Translations under genes and position numbers: made by a program | Notes under the pieces: generated by a model | Seen by the model: only the letters and a program-made list of their open reading frames with translations | The model's database searches: none | What the model was told of the DNA's origin: nothing | NCBI RefSeq assembly: GCF_018372875.1 | Contig: NZ_JAHAIF010000012.1 | Location: forward strand, 1 to 64,000 | Reading direction: 5' to 3' | From: Clostridium sp. | GTDB taxonomy: Bacteria; Bacillota; Clostridia; Clostridiales; Clostridiaceae | DNA: 64,000 nt | Shown here: positions 37,928 through 49,665 of the stretch, piece by piece | Layout: the number at the start of each line of letters is the position of its first letter | Position numbering within the stretch: position 1 is the first letter of the stretch

Positions 37928-38479
37928 ATGAAAAATATAAAATGTAAAAAAGGTTTTACTTTAGTGGAGTTAATTGCTATTATGGCTATTATTACCATAG
38001 TTGGTGGCCTAGCTATGACGCTATTAAGTACACAAAATAAATGGTTTGGAAAAATCAACAAAGAAACTAGATTACAAGATGAAGCTAGAATTACTTTTTT
38101 AGCTTTAGAAAACGATATAAGAATAGGAAGAAGTAAAGCTTATACCACAAACGAATTGGTAGATTCTACTAGTTTGGGTGAAGTGGATAAAATATATTCC
38201 AAAGACTTGCCTACTAATATAAAACCCGCCAAAGAAATTATGAAATTTAAAAGGAAAGATACATCTGGAGCAGAAAAAAAATATGCTTATGTACTTAAAA
38301 ACAAAACCCTATTTCTTATAAGAGAAGATAGTACTTTAGAAATTCAAACTAAGCTTTCTGAAAGTATAGAAAAGGTACAAATTATTGAAAAAGCTGAAAG
38401 TACAGAAATAAAATTGAGTTTGAATAACGGAGATGGCACTAAAGAATTTACTACTACGGTTAGTCCTAGAAATTCATAA
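37928..38479 (+). CDS. Minor prepilin (type IV pilin-like, PilW/GspJ-like position)
   Basis: This 183 aa prepilin has the cleavage site after Gly9 (KKG|FTLVE) and a hydrophobic helix (about 10-32). Its soluble domain has the pattern DEARITFLALENDIRIGRS that is common in GspJ/PilW-type minor pilins. It sits 18 bases after the previous minor pilin and 24 before the PilX-like gene. Confidence 0.82.
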   Translation: MKNIKCKKGFTLVELIAIMAIITIVGGLAMTLLSTQNKWFGKINKETRLQDEARITFLALENDIRIGRSKAYTTNELVDSTSLGEVDKIYSKDLPTNIKPAKEIMKFKRKDTSGAEKKYAYVLKNKTLFLIREDSTLEIQTKLSESIEKVQIIEKAESTEIKLSLNNGDGTKEFTTTVSPRNS

Positions 38480-38503
38480 ATAAATTTAGATGGAGATGAA
38501 TTT

Positions 38504-39736
38504 ATGAAAAGGAAGAATAAGAAAAAAGGAGTCACTTTAGTATTTCTATTAGCTATGGCTATGATAATAACCATAATAGGAGGAGTACTAATAGGATCAA
38601 TATCTTATACAAGAAATTCAAATAATAATGTAAAAATAAATCAGGACCTAATATATGCAGCAGAATCAGGAATTGATCAAGCTATTGCTAATGTAGAGAA
38701 GTCAACGCCTCCTAATTTTGATGTGGATGGTGATGGAATAGAAGATGGTTTAGATTCAGAGTGGAAATTTAATTTAAATATAAAATTTAGTTTGAAGAAT
38801 ATTGAAGTTTATGTGGAATTAGAGCCATTATTAAGTGGTAATGGATATAAAGCAGTTAGTACTGCAAAGAGTATTATTACAGGAAATGAGAAGGTTGTTA
38901 AGGCTAATATAACAAAGACTTATTCGGTTACTCCAGGAGGAAATAACTTATTGATGTATTCCATATGTGCAAAAGAGACTAATATATATCATCAATTTGA
39001 TTCAAGTACTGATGATTCAGCCTTTTTCCCTGAGTTAAGTAAAATTAATGGGGATTCTATGCCTAATATAAAGTATATTGGATCTGGAACTGGAAAAACA
39101 TTTACTTATTCTCCGGATCAATACAATAATGATGGATTTTTACTTCCTGATTTAAAGCATAATAGAGCAAGTGGGAATATTGAAGTCAATACTATTTCTG
39201 AATTAGATTTACTTGCAGAGGAAACAAGAATGTATCCAACAACTTCTATGACTGGAGTTAAGAAAGAGATAATTAATTTACCTAGTGTTCCTGGGAACAA
39301 AATAACTATATATTATATAAATATTAATCAAAACAAAAGTTTGATTATTGAGAATCCTAATCTTAGTATAGATAATACAGTTATTATTTGTAGTGGGAAT
39401 GTAGTAGTATACAGTGAAAAGGATGATTTTAATCCATCAGGAGGACTTAATAGTGATGGAACATTTTCTGGGGTTTTAGATTTTGGGGGGGTAACAAGTT
39501 TATCATTAAGATCGTCAACTATTATTGCCAATAAGGTTAATTTATATGTTTCATCATTACAATTAGCTAATCCGTCATATGAAGATAAAGATCCGGGGTT
39601 AACATTATCTCCAATAAATAAAGATGAGATAAATGATGTGGTAAATAGTATAGCAGGATCATGTAATAATTGGGCACCAGGAGTAGGTATTCCGGGTCCA
39701 CCTATATGGGGCGTTGGAGATGTAGTTTACGATTAA
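38504..39736 (+). CDS. Large PilX/GspK-like prepilin lacking Glu5
   Basis: This 410 aa protein is the largest pilin-like product. Its leader ends at Gly9, followed by VTLVF instead of FTLVE, so the +5 glutamate is replaced by Phe. The helix is followed by YAAESGIDQAIANVE, typical of PilX N-terminal domains. In GspK, the pseudopilin at the tip of type II secretion fibres, the same glutamate is missing. The long soluble part (about 60-410) has beta-rich, Asn/Ser-rich sequence of unknown function. I infer a pilus-tip or initiation role. It is the last gene of the operon. Confidence 0.78.
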   Translation: MKRKNKKKGVTLVFLLAMAMIITIIGGVLIGSISYTRNSNNNVKINQDLIYAAESGIDQAIANVEKSTPPNFDVDGDGIEDGLDSEWKFNLNIKFSLKNIEVYVELEPLLSGNGYKAVSTAKSIITGNEKVVKANITKTYSVTPGGNNLLMYSICAKETNIYHQFDSSTDDSAFFPELSKINGDSMPNIKYIGSGTGKTFTYSPDQYNNDGFLLPDLKHNRASGNIEVNTISELDLLAEETRMYPTTSMTGVKKEIINLPSVPGNKITIYYININQNKSLIIENPNLSIDNTVIICSGNVVVYSEKDDFNPSGGLNSDGTFSGVLDFGGVTSLSLRSSTIIANKVNLYVSSLQLANPSYEDKDPGLTLSPINKDEINDVVNSIAGSCNNWAPGVGIPGPPIWGVGDVVYD

Positions 39737-39739
39737 AAA

Positions 39740-39786
39740 AAATACAGATTATATCAAAATAAATTTGATATAATCTGTATTTTTCT
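39740..39786 (+). terminator. Terminator of the pilus operon
   Basis: ATACAGATTATATCAAA pairs with TTTGATATAATCTGTAT, followed by TTTTC. Confidence 0.92.
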
Positions 39787-39810
39787 TTGCAATTTTAATT
39801 TCATATTTTA

Positions 39811-39839
39811 TTGACATAAAAGAATAAATAATCTATAAT
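39811..39839 (+). promoter_or_regulatory. Promoter of guaB-guaA
   Basis: TTGACA, 17 bases, TATAAT. The start site near 39846 is about 25 bases before the riboswitch. Confidence 0.85.
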
Positions 39840-39867
39840 AAGTTTAATTTAATAAGTAGCACATTTA

Positions 39868-39938
39868 CAACTCGTATATCCCCTGAATAAGGCAGGGAGT
39901 ATCTACCGGAAGCCGTAAATTTCCGACTATGGGTGAAT
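39868..39938 (+). promoter_or_regulatory. Purine riboswitch aptamer, guanine type
   Basis: The conserved core TATATCCCC...GGGAGTATCTACCGG...CCGTAAATTTCCGACTATGGG matches the purine class. P1 pairs CTCGTA with TATGGG using G-U pairs. The specificity base is C in GACTATG (position 74 in the usual numbering), which predicts guanine or hypoxanthine rather than adenine. Confidence 0.93.
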
Positions 39939-39967
39939 TTGATATAACTTAGTATAGGTTACTATAG

Positions 39968-40007
39968 GCATATTAACTTCACTTAGGTAAGTTAATGTGC
40001 TTTTTTT
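39968..40007 (+). terminator. Riboswitch-controlled terminator before guaB
   Basis: GCATATTAACTT pairs with AAGTTAATGTGC, followed by seven T. With guanine bound it should form and lower guaBA expression. Confidence 0.88.
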
Positions 40008-40025
40008 GTACTCAAAAATAGATGA

Positions 40026-41552
<1,527 letters not shown>

Positions 41553-41615
41553 AATGTTGTAAAAAAGTGAGAACTGTAAGATAATATAAAATAATACTAT
41601 TATTTGGAGGTCAGC

Positions 41616-43157
41616 ATGAAAAAAGAGTTAGTTTTGGTTATTGACTTTGGTGGTCAGTATAATCAATTAATAGCTAGAAGAGTAAGAGAGTGTAATGTAT
41701 ATTGTGAGGTTCATCCACACAATTTAAGTATTGATAAGATTAAGGAAATGAATCCAAAGGGTATAATTTTCACAGGTGGTCCAAACAGTGTATATGGAGA
41801 AGATTCACCTTTATGTGATAAAGCTATATTTGAATTAGGAATACCTGTACTTGGTATATGCTATGGTTCTCAACTTATGGCTTATATGCTTGGTGGAAGT
41901 GTTGCAACAGCACCTGTAAGTGAATATGGAAAAACAGAAGTTGCTGTAGATTCAAAATCGAAATTATTTAATGGAGTTTCAGAAACAACAATTTGTTGGA
42001 TGAGTCATACAGACTACATAGAAAAGGCTCCAGAAGATTTTAAAATAGTAGCTCATACTCCAGTTTGCCCTGTTGCAGCTATGGAATGTGAAGAAAAGAA
42101 CTTATATGCTGTTCAATTTCATCCAGAAGTTATGCACACACAAGAAGGTACGAAGATGCTTTCTAATTTTGTTTATAATGTTTGTGGTTGTGCTGGTGAT
42201 TGGAAAATGGATTCTTTTGTTGAAAAAACAATTGAAGAAATTAGAGAAAAAGTTGGAAATGGGAAAGTATTATGTGCTTTATCAGGTGGAGTTGATTCAT
42301 CAGTGGCAGCTGTATTACTTTCAAAGGCTGTTGGGAAGCAATTAACATGTGTTTTTGTTGACCACGGATTACTTCGTAAAAATGAAGGGGATGAAGTAGA
42401 AGAAGTATTTGGACCTAATGGTGCTTATGACTTAAACTTTATCCGTGTTAATGCTCAAGAAAGATTTTATGAAAAGCTAGCAGGAGTAGAGGATCCAGAA
42501 ACAAAGAGAAAAATAATTGGTGAAGAGTTTATTAGAGTATTTGAAGAAGAAGCTAAGAAGATAGGTTCAGTAGATTATCTTGTTCAAGGAACAATATATC
42601 CAGATGTTATTGAAAGTGGATTAGGTAAATCAGCAGTAATTAAGTCACATCATAACGTTGGAGGGCTTCCTGATTGTGTAGACTTCAAAGAAATAATTGA
42701 ACCACTTAGATTATTATTTAAGGATGAAGTTCGTAAGGCAGGACTTGAACTTGGAATTCCAGAAAAGCTTGTATTCAGGCAACCTTTCCCAGGACCAGGA
42801 CTTGGTATAAGAATAATTGGAGAAGTTACAGCTGAGAAAGTAAGAATTGTTCAAGACGCAGATGCTATATATAGAGAAGAAATAGCCAAGGCAGGTATAG
42901 ATAAAGAAATAGGTCAATATTTTGCTGCATTAACTAACATGAGATCAGTTGGTGTTATGGGAGACGAAAGAACATATGATTATGCAGTTGCTCTTCGTGC
43001 TGTAACAACAAGTGACTTTATGACTGCAGAATCTGCTGACCTTCCATGGGAAGTACTTGGAAAAGTAACAACTAGAATAGTAAATGAAGTAAATGGGGTT
43101 AACCGTGTAATGTATGATTGTACTGGTAAACCACCAGCTACTATAGAATTTGAATAA
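41616..43157 (+). CDS. guaA: GMP synthase (glutamine-hydrolysing)
   Basis: It aminates XMP to GMP. This 513 aa protein has a class I amidotransferase domain with the nucleophile in GICYGSQ and the His/Glu pair in FHPEV. It also has an ATP pyrophosphatase domain with the P-loop [12 protein letters not shown] and the C-terminal dimer domain ending [10 protein letters not shown] chose ATG 41616 because GGAGG lies seven bases upstream, rather than an in-frame start 12 bases earlier. It shares the guaB transcript. Confidence 0.97.
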   Translation: MKKELVLVIDFGGQYNQLIARRVRECNVYCEVHPHNLSIDKIKEMNPKGIIFTGGPNSVYGEDSPLCDKAIFELGIPVLGICYGSQLMAYMLGGSVATAPVSEYGKTEVAVDSKSKLFNGVSETTICWMSHTDYIEKAPEDFKIVAHTPVCPVAAMECEEKNLYAVQFHPEVMHTQEGTKMLSNFVYNVCGCAGDWKMDSFVEKTIEEIREKVGNGKVLCALSGGVDSSVAAVLLSKAVGKQLTCVFVDHGLLRKNEGDEVEEVFGPNGAYDLNFIRVNAQERFYEKLAGVEDPETKRKIIGEEFIRVFEEEAKKIGSVDYLVQGTIYPDVIESGLGKSAVIKSHHNVGGLPDCVDFKEIIEPLRLLFKDEVRKAGLELGIPEKLVFRQPFPGPGLGIRIIGEVTAEKVRIVQDADAIYREEIAKAGIDKEIGQYFAALTNMRSVGVMGDERTYDYAVALRAVTTSDFMTAESADLPWEVLGKVTTRIVNEVNGVNRVMYDCTGKPPATIEFE

Positions 43158-43168
43158 AAAACAATATA

Positions 43169-43206
43169 AAGATAGTTATAGCGAGAAGGTTATAACTATC
43201 TTTTTT
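43169..43206 (+). terminator. Terminator after guaA
   Basis: GATAGTTATA pairs with TATAACTATC; six T follow. Confidence 0.88.
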
Positions 43207-43266
43207 ATGTGGTGAAAATTGTTGTAGTTTATGTTATAATTGTATTATTGTGGAAGGGGAAGGGTT

Positions 43267-44568
43267 ATGAGAAAAAGTAGTGGGGTTTTAAGTAAAGATT
43301 TTAATAATATAACAATAGTTAACATGATTATCTATTCGATAATCGTAATTATGCCGTTTGTTGTTGTACCTAAAACTATTCAGCCATATATTGTAGGAAA
43401 AGCTATATACTTATATTTGATAGGTATAGTACTTTGCTTACTAATGTTATTTGATAGAGTAAAGCATAAACTTAGTTTTGAATTTAAACTTGAAGAGAAG
43501 ATATTAGGTATATTTTTTATATCTTTAATAATAGCAACAATTTTTAGTGTTGATATAGAAACAGCTGTAATGGGAAAGACAGGTAGATATGAGGGGCTAA
43601 TAATATTTGGTATATACATAATTCTTTTTATTGTAACAAATAGATATAATAAGTTTACTTTGAAAATAATGAATGTAATTGGTGTTGTATCAAGTATAAT
43701 GGGGATATATACAATTACTCAATTTTATGGAATAGACCCGTTGATTAAGTTTTTAATTTTCAATGATACATCTGTGGATAGCTATGGAACTATAGGAAAT
43801 AGAAACTATGCTGGGACATACTTTTTAATATTATTGATAATAATATTGTCTGTTTATATTATATATAATAAGAAAATGTTCTTAGTATATTCAAGTATAC
43901 TATTTGGTGGATTATTAGCTGCATTAACAAGAAGTTGTTGGGTTGGATTTATTATTTCAGCGCTGGTAGCCTTAATACTATTAAGAAAAAGAAAAGAATG
44001 TTTAAAAAGATGTTTGGTAATAATATTAATTTTTGTTTCAATTTTTTTGGTACTGAATATTACATCTAATAATAAAATAGTAGGGCGAACTAATGAACTT
44101 ATAAATGACATGAAGGACTTTAATGGAAGTAGTGGTTCTGGAAGAGTGCGAATATGGGATATGGTTTTAAAATCTATATATAAAAAGCCTATATTAGGTA
44201 CAGGATTAGATACATTAGATTCAAGATTAGTGTTGTATCAACCTAATGAATTTTGGGATTTAGCTATAAAATCTGGAATAGTAGATAAAGCACATAATGA
44301 ATTTCTAGAATATTGGGCATGTGGGGGGCTTGTAACAGTATTAAGTTATATATCTTTAATATCAGTGATACTTTATAAGTTATTTAAGCATAGAGAAGAT
44401 GATATATCTAAGATATTTATGTTAACCATAGTAGGATATATAGTTCAGAGCTTTTTTAATAACAGTGTAATTGCTGTAGCACCATTATATTGGATTCTTC
44501 TAGGTGCAGCAGTGAAGCACTATAGAGATTTAGATAAAGCAAAAGCAGTACAAGCTATAGCTGATTGA
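43267..44568 (+). CDS. O-antigen ligase/polymerase-family membrane protein
   Basis: This 433 aa protein has about eleven to twelve membrane helices and a Wzy/WaaL-type core: the segment GNRNYAGTYF, the loop LTRSCWVGF, and the large extracytoplasmic loop with GSGRVRIWDM and DKAHNEFLEYWACGG near residues 290-360. In Gram-positives such proteins polymerise or transfer surface glycans, and the substrate cannot be read here. I chose ATG 43267, which follows GGAAGGGG. No other glycan gene is adjacent. Confidence 0.8.
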   Translation: MRKSSGVLSKDFNNITIVNMIIYSIIVIMPFVVVPKTIQPYIVGKAIYLYLIGIVLCLLMLFDRVKHKLSFEFKLEEKILGIFFISLIIATIFSVDIETAVMGKTGRYEGLIIFGIYIILFIVTNRYNKFTLKIMNVIGVVSSIMGIYTITQFYGIDPLIKFLIFNDTSVDSYGTIGNRNYAGTYFLILLIIILSVYIIYNKKMFLVYSSILFGGLLAALTRSCWVGFIISALVALILLRKRKECLKRCLVIILIFVSIFLVLNITSNNKIVGRTNELINDMKDFNGSSGSGRVRIWDMVLKSIYKKPILGTGLDTLDSRLVLYQPNEFWDLAIKSGIVDKAHNEFLEYWACGGLVTVLSYISLISVILYKLFKHREDDISKIFMLTIVGYIVQSFFNNSVIAVAPLYWILLGAAVKHYRDLDKAKAVQAIAD

Positions 44569-44571
44569 TTT

Positions 44572-44599
44572 AAAGCGATGAAGAAATTCATCGCTTTTT
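44572..44599 (+). terminator. Terminator after the O-antigen ligase-like gene
   Basis: AAAGCGATGAA pairs with TTCATCGCTTT, then TT. The following ~250 bases before pgi are AT-rich without a recognisable element other than a weak -10 at 44810. Confidence 0.85.
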
Positions 44600-44858
44600 C
44601 CATATTTTAAATACAAGAATAAGAAACTATAATGAGAAAGATATATAAAGTATATATTATTAACTTAGCTAAGTAAAGTAGTGATAAGGCTTTAAGAGAA
44701 ATTGGAGATAATTATTAGTAATAAATACTTCATTTTAAAATATAAATAATATGTAGCTTAAAAAATGGGAATAATACATAAGTAATTTAAAAAATCATAC
44801 TAATTATGATATAATAAATTAGGCAAGTTTCCATAATTAATATTTGGAGGTAACAATT

Positions 44859-46208
44859 ATGAGAAGAGATTTAACATTAGATTTATCAAAAACAGCTCCG
44901 TTTCTAAAAGAAAATGAATTAGATTACATGGAGGATTTAGTAAAAGCAGCTCATGAAAAAATACATAATAAAACAGGAGCAGGAAATGACTTTTTAGGTT
45001 GGGTAGACCTTCCTGTAAATTATGATAAAGCTGAGTTTGAAAGAATAAAGGTAGCAGCTAAAAAGATACAAAGTGATTCAGAAGTTTTAATAGTTATAGG
45101 TATTGGGGGATCATACCTAGGTGCAAGAGCAGCTATTGAAATGTTATCACATTCTTTCCACAGTACATTAGATGTAAGCAAGAGAAAGACACCTCAAATA
45201 TTCTTTGTAGGTAATAATATCAGCTCAACTTACATGGCTGATTTATTAGAAGTAATAGAAGGTAAGGATGTATCTGTAAATGTAATATCTAAGTCAGGTA
45301 CTACAACTGAGCCAGCTATAGCATTTAGAATATTCAAAGCATATTTAGAAAAGAAATATGGAAAAGAAGAAGCTAAGAAGAGAATATTTGCTACAACAGA
45401 TAAAGCAAAGGGAGCTTTGAAGTCTTTAGCTGATGCAGAAGGATATGAAACTTTCGTAGTTCCTGATGATGTTGGAGGAAGATTCTCAGTATTAACAGCA
45501 GTTGGTCTACTTCCAATAGCAGTTGCAGGTATAAGTATAGATGAAATGATGCAAGGTGCAGCAGATGCTAGAGAAAAGTATTCTAATCCATCATTAAAGG
45601 AAAATGCATGTTATCAATATGCAGCTGCAAGAAATGCTTTATACAATAAGGGTAAAGCAATTGAAATATTAGTTAACTATGAACCATCATTACATTATTT
45701 TAATGAATGGTGGAAGCAATTATATGGAGAATCAGAAGGTAAAGATGGAAAGGGATTATTCCCAGCAGCAGTAGATTTCTCAACTGATCTTCACTCAATG
45801 GGTCAATATATTCAAGAAGGTAGAAGAAATTTAATTGAAACAGTATTAAATGTAGAGGAAGTTAGCAAGAAGATATTTATCGAAGAAACTCCAGATGATG
45901 GAGATGGACTAAACTTCTTAGCAGGAAAAGATATGGACTTTGTTAATAAGAAGGCATTCCAAGGAACATTATTAGCTCATAATGACGGTGGAGTTCCTAA
46001 TATGATAGTTAATATTCCAGAATTATCAGCTTACTACTTTGGACAATTAGTTTACTTCTTTGAAAAAGCTTGTGGAATAAGTGGATACTTACTAGGTGTT
46101 AATCCATTTGATCAACCAGGTGTTGAAGCATATAAGAAGAATATGTTTGCTTTATTAGGTAAGCCAGGATATGAAGATATGAAGGCTGAGCTTGAAAAAA
46201 GATTATAA
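44859..46208 (+). CDS. pgi: Glucose-6-phosphate isomerase
   Basis: It interconverts glucose-6-phosphate and fructose-6-phosphate in glycolysis. This 449 aa protein is the short Gram-positive form. The SIS-domain phosphate-binding motifs [12 protein letters not shown] and [14 protein letters not shown] are present, as are the glutamate segment [11 protein letters not shown] and the C-terminal active-site lysine region [18 protein letters not shown] 44859 has GGAGG eight bases upstream. A YaiI-family gene starts one base after its stop. Confidence 0.96.
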   Translation: MRRDLTLDLSKTAPFLKENELDYMEDLVKAAHEKIHNKTGAGNDFLGWVDLPVNYDKAEFERIKVAAKKIQSDSEVLIVIGIGGSYLGARAAIEMLSHSFHSTLDVSKRKTPQIFFVGNNISSTYMADLLEVIEGKDVSVNVISKSGTTTEPAIAFRIFKAYLEKKYGKEEAKKRIFATTDKAKGALKSLADAEGYETFVVPDDVGGRFSVLTAVGLLPIAVAGISIDEMMQGAADAREKYSNPSLKENACYQYAAARNALYNKGKAIEILVNYEPSLHYFNEWWKQLYGESEGKDGKGLFPAAVDFSTDLHSMGQYIQEGRRNLIETVLNVEEVSKKIFIEETPDDGDGLNFLAGKDMDFVNKKAFQGTLLAHNDGGVPNMIVNIPELSAYYFGQLVYFFEKACGISGYLLGVNPFDQPGVEAYKKNMFALLGKPGYEDMKAELEKRL

Positions 46209-46209
46209 T

Positions 46210-46656
46210 ATGAGAATAATTATAGATGGGGATGCTTGTCCAAGCATCCCCATTATTGAAAGTATAGCAAGAGAAAATGATATAGAAGTTCTAATATATT
46301 GTGATATAAATCATTATATTAGAAGTGATTATTCTACAGTTAAAGTTGTAGATAGTGGATTCCAAAGTGTTGATATGTATGTTGTGAATAATACCAAGGA
46401 GAATGACATTGTTGTTACTCAAGATTACGGTGTAGCTGCATTATGTTTACCTAAAAAAGCTGAAGTAATTAATCCTAAAGGATATATTTATACTGATAAA
46501 AACATAGATAGATTATTAGAAGAACGACATATTTCTCAGAAAATAAGGCAGGCTGGTGGGAGAACACCTAATCCTAAAAAAAGAAGTAAAGAAGATGAAG
46601 AAAGATTAATAAAGAATTTGAAAAAGTTAATATTTAAACAAGAAATACCAAAGTAA
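46210..46656 (+). CDS. YaiI/YqxD family protein (DUF188, NYN-like)
   Basis: This 148 aa conserved bacterial protein has the family start RIIIDGDACPSIPII, then VDSGFQSVDMYVVN, DIVVTQDYGVAALCLPKKA and the C-terminal IRQAGGRTPNPKKRS. The conserved aspartates suggest a PIN/NYN-like nuclease fold, but no activity is established that I can cite. ATG 46210 starts one base past the pgi stop, so translation is probably coupled. The start 18 bases earlier would overlap pgi. Confidence 0.85.
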   Translation: MRIIIDGDACPSIPIIESIARENDIEVLIYCDINHYIRSDYSTVKVVDSGFQSVDMYVVNNTKENDIVVTQDYGVAALCLPKKAEVINPKGYIYTDKNIDRLLEERHISQKIRQAGGRTPNPKKRSKEDEERLIKNLKKLIFKQEIPK

Positions 46657-46684
46657 TTAAAGTTATTTTGGTATTTATTTTTCA
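46644..46684 (+). terminator. Terminator of pgi and the YaiI-family gene
   Basis: AAATACCAAA pairs with TTTGGTATTT, which overlaps the stop codon, and ATTTTT follows. Confidence 0.75.
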
Positions 46685-46795
46685 TATCTTAACTATTAAA
46701 AGAAAAAAATGTATAATAAAATTGAGAAATATGAGGTAATAACTTACAAAATATGGTAAAATGGATAATGACATTAAGATAGAGGGGTGAGGTTA

Positions 46796-48799
46796 TTGGA
46801 GGATTTAGTTATTTTGTTTGATAAAGATAGTCCTACAAATAAAGAGGATGAAGTTCTTATAGAAGCGGTATTTGGTAAAGAGCCATTGCAGTACAAATTT
46901 ATTATAGGTAATGACGGAGTGTGGAATACTATACAAGAGTTTTCTGAAAGTGATACATGTATATGGAATCCATCAGCTGAAGGAAAGTATATAGTTATGG
47001 TTCAAGGCAAAAAAGAAGGATCAAGTAGACCTTTTGATTATCTTGCAAAGGAAGAGTTTGTAATTGGAGAAAAAGAAATTGAGAAATTAATTAAAGATGT
47101 AAATATGGATAAAACCCATTTAACTGTAGGAGAGAAAATTACTATAGATGTTCTTGGTAATGAACAAGGATTATTATATAGGTTTTGGATAAAGGGTAAT
47201 CAAGATTGGGAGCCTATTAGAGATTATACAACAAGTAATAGGCTAGTGTTTACAGCCAATAAGGAGGGAAAGCAAGAAATTCTTATTGAATGTAAAGAGG
47301 TGAATTCAAGTGAAAATTTTGATGAGTTCACTACAATAAAATTTGATGTAGTATTACCTACCAAAATAGAAATCACTGATTTTAAATGCTTAACAGAAGA
47401 ATTATTAATTAATCAGGAGTTAGTGTTTAAAGTTAGTTCATCATTAGATGATAAGAGAAGTTTGTTATATAAATTTATAAAGATAAGTAAGGATGGAAAG
47501 ATAACTTGTATCCAGGATTATTCTTCTAGGAGAATAGTATCATATCAAGAGAAGGAAGCTGGAGAATATAAGCTCTTATGCTTGGTTAGAGATATACTTT
47601 CAAACAAAGAATATGATGATAGAGCTATAATGCTATATTCTGTAAAAGCATATAATCCAATTAGTATAAAAAGTTTTACTCCGGATACTAATTCACCACA
47701 AATGAATGGAAGTACAATTAATTTTAAAGCTGAAGTAGATGGTGGACGAGAAATAGTATATAGATATATTGTTGAGGGAGAGGTTGCAGAAGACTCAGGA
47801 TATATAAGAAGAAATGAGTATACTTGGGAAACACAAAAAGAAGGAGAGTATACAATAACCTTATATGTAAAGGATATATCTTATGATGGAGATTATGAAG
47901 ATAAAAAGGTAATAAACTATACTGTTGATAAGAAAGCAGATAAACCTGTAAAAATAGTAGACATTATTACTGATAATAAGAAAACTGTATTAATAGGACA
48001 ACCTATTAATATGAAGGTAAAGGCAGAGGGAGGAATAAGTTTAAAATATTCCTTTGTAATATATAAAGACAATAAAGAAAAAGAACGTATAGGTTTTAGT
48101 GATTCTAACTGGATAAATTTTACACCAGATGAAAAGGGAGAATATGAAGTAGAAATAAGAGTTAAGGATAAATATTCAAGTAAAGAATATGACAGTCATA
48201 CTTTTATATATGTTAGAGCAAAAGAATATTTACCAGGAGAAATAGATTATATATTACTTCCGAATAAAAGTAGTTATTTAGTTGGAGATTTAATTGATAT
48301 AGAAGCTATAGTTCAAAATACAAGAAGTGTTCTTATTAGATACGTTACGAAAATAAATGGTCATTTGGTGGAGGATACTGGATTTATTCAAAATAAAAAA
48401 ATACAATTAAAGCCTAAGTGTTCAGGAAAATACACATTTGAAGTTTATTCAAAAAATGTAAAGTGTGAAGAAGAGTTTGATAGTAAAAAAGAGGTAAGTA
48501 TATATGTTTCTGAAGCAACACCAGTAACTAATACAAAAATACTTTGTGATAGAGAAGAAGTAGTATGTAATAATGAAGTAACATTTAAAGTTACTAGTGT
48601 TGGTGGAAAAGATGTATGTTATGAATTTTACATTATGGAAAAAGGTAATTGGATAAAAACTCAAAGCTATAGTAAAAAAAATTACTATACTTTTATTCCG
48701 TTCTTAAAAGGAGAATATAGAGTGATGGTTTTAGCTAAAAGTTTTTATAAAAAAGTAAACTATGAGGACTATGGGGAGCTTTCTTTTACGGTTTCATAA
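46796..48799 (+). CDS. Triple-tyrosine (YYY) repeat protein
   Basis: About 667 aa built from some six to seven repeats of roughly 95 residues. Each has a pattern like LLYRFWIK..W..I.DY.......F....EGKY...V..K, with closing Phe/Tyr-Asp. This matches the Y_Y_Y beta-sandwich module seen in clostridial envelope and sensor proteins. There is no signal peptide and no membrane helix. I place the start at TTG 46796, just after GAGGGGTGAGG; the GTG at 46787 lies inside that site. It is paired with a lytic transglycosylase 10 bases downstream, so a cell-wall role is likely but unproven. Confidence 0.75.
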   Translation: MEDLVILFDKDSPTNKEDEVLIEAVFGKEPLQYKFIIGNDGVWNTIQEFSESDTCIWNPSAEGKYIVMVQGKKEGSSRPFDYLAKEEFVIGEKEIEKLIKDVNMDKTHLTVGEKITIDVLGNEQGLLYRFWIKGNQDWEPIRDYTTSNRLVFTANKEGKQEILIECKEVNSSENFDEFTTIKFDVVLPTKIEITDFKCLTEELLINQELVFKVSSSLDDKRSLLYKFIKISKDGKITCIQDYSSRRIVSYQEKEAGEYKLLCLVRDILSNKEYDDRAIMLYSVKAYNPISIKSFTPDTNSPQMNGSTINFKAEVDGGREIVYRYIVEGEVAEDSGYIRRNEYTWETQKEGEYTITLYVKDISYDGDYEDKKVINYTVDKKADKPVKIVDIITDNKKTVLIGQPINMKVKAEGGISLKYSFVIYKDNKEKERIGFSDSNWINFTPDEKGEYEVEIRVKDKYSSKEYDSHTFIYVRAKEYLPGEIDYILLPNKSSYLVGDLIDIEAIVQNTRSVLIRYVTKINGHLVEDTGFIQNKKIQLKPKCSGKYTFEVYSKNVKCEEEFDSKKEVSIYVSEATPVTNTKILCDREEVVCNNEVTFKVTSVGGKDVCYEFYIMEKGNWIKTQSYSKKNYYTFIPFLKGEYRVMVLAKSFYKKVNYEDYGELSFTVS

Positions 48800-48809
48800 G
48801 GAGGAACAA

Positions 48810-49499
48810 ATGAATATAAATGATATTTCTACAGAAAAGTTAGTTGGTATGACATTACTTCAAAATACATTAAAAAGTCAATTGGGTGATGGGATGGAGT
48901 TTGAGCTAGTATATCAAGCTTTATTAAACTCTATGGAAGGTCAAGAAGGAAATAAAGATAAGGGTTCTAATTTAATAAGTATTGGAGTTGGTCAGAATTT
49001 AAATAACATACCTATAAGATATTTAAGTGGGATTAATTCAAGTGCTTATTCAATAGGGGCTATTAATCAAGTATCAACTATAAGTAATGATGAGACTATG
49101 CAAAGAATTTATAGTGCAGTAAATAAATACTCAGAAGAGTTTGATGTGGACTCTAATTTAGTTTTAGCTGTAATTAAAGCAGAGTCTAATTTCAATCCAA
49201 AGGTAGTTTCTTCTGCTGGAGCTATGGGGCTTATGCAATTAATGCCTGTTAATTGTGAGGAAGATGGAGTTTTAGATCCCTTTAATGTTGAAGATAATAT
49301 TAGGGGTGGCGTAAAACAGTTAAGAGGACATATAGACAGGTATGATGGAGATATAGAAATGGCTCTTATGGCATATAATGCTGGTCAAGGAACAGTGAAA
49401 AGAAGAGGTGTTACTTCAGCTGATGATTTATATAAGATGCCAAAGGAAACTCAAAACTATGTTCCTAAGGTTATGAAATATTATTTGAATGGACTTTAG
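48810..49499 (+). CDS. Lytic transglycosylase (SLT family)
   Basis: This 229 aa protein has a C-terminal SLT domain (about 105-229) that cleaves peptidoglycan glycan strands. The catalytic glutamate is in VIKAESNFNP, followed by SSAGAMGLMQLMP, GGVKQLRGHIDRY and ALMAYNAGQGTVKR. The N-terminal ~100 residues are of unknown type. No signal peptide is visible. ATG 48810 has AGGAGG eight bases before it; an upstream start would overlap the YYY gene by 48 bases. It forms a two-gene unit with the triple-tyrosine protein. Confidence 0.88.
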   Translation: MNINDISTEKLVGMTLLQNTLKSQLGDGMEFELVYQALLNSMEGQEGNKDKGSNLISIGVGQNLNNIPIRYLSGINSSAYSIGAINQVSTISNDETMQRIYSAVNKYSEEFDVDSNLVLAVIKAESNFNPKVVSSAGAMGLMQLMPVNCEEDGVLDPFNVEDNIRGGVKQLRGHIDRYDGDIEMALMAYNAGQGTVKRRGVTSADDLYKMPKETQNYVPKVMKYYLNGL

Positions 49500-49542
49500 A
49501 AAAGAAGTAAAATTAGTGATGTAATAAAATTATTTGAATTAA

Positions 49543-49565
49543 AAACTCCTAAGGGAGTTTTTTAA
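49543..49565 (+). terminator. Terminator after the transglycosylase gene
   Basis: AAAACTCC pairs with GGGAGTTTT around a TAA loop, ending in a T run. Confidence 0.85.
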
Positions 49566-49665
49566 TTTTTGATGGTTTAATAGATCAACAAATATCTTTT
49601 TATCTTTATTATCCCATTTCCCTTGGGTATAATAGTAAGGAATTAATTATTTAGGAGTTGTTTTT

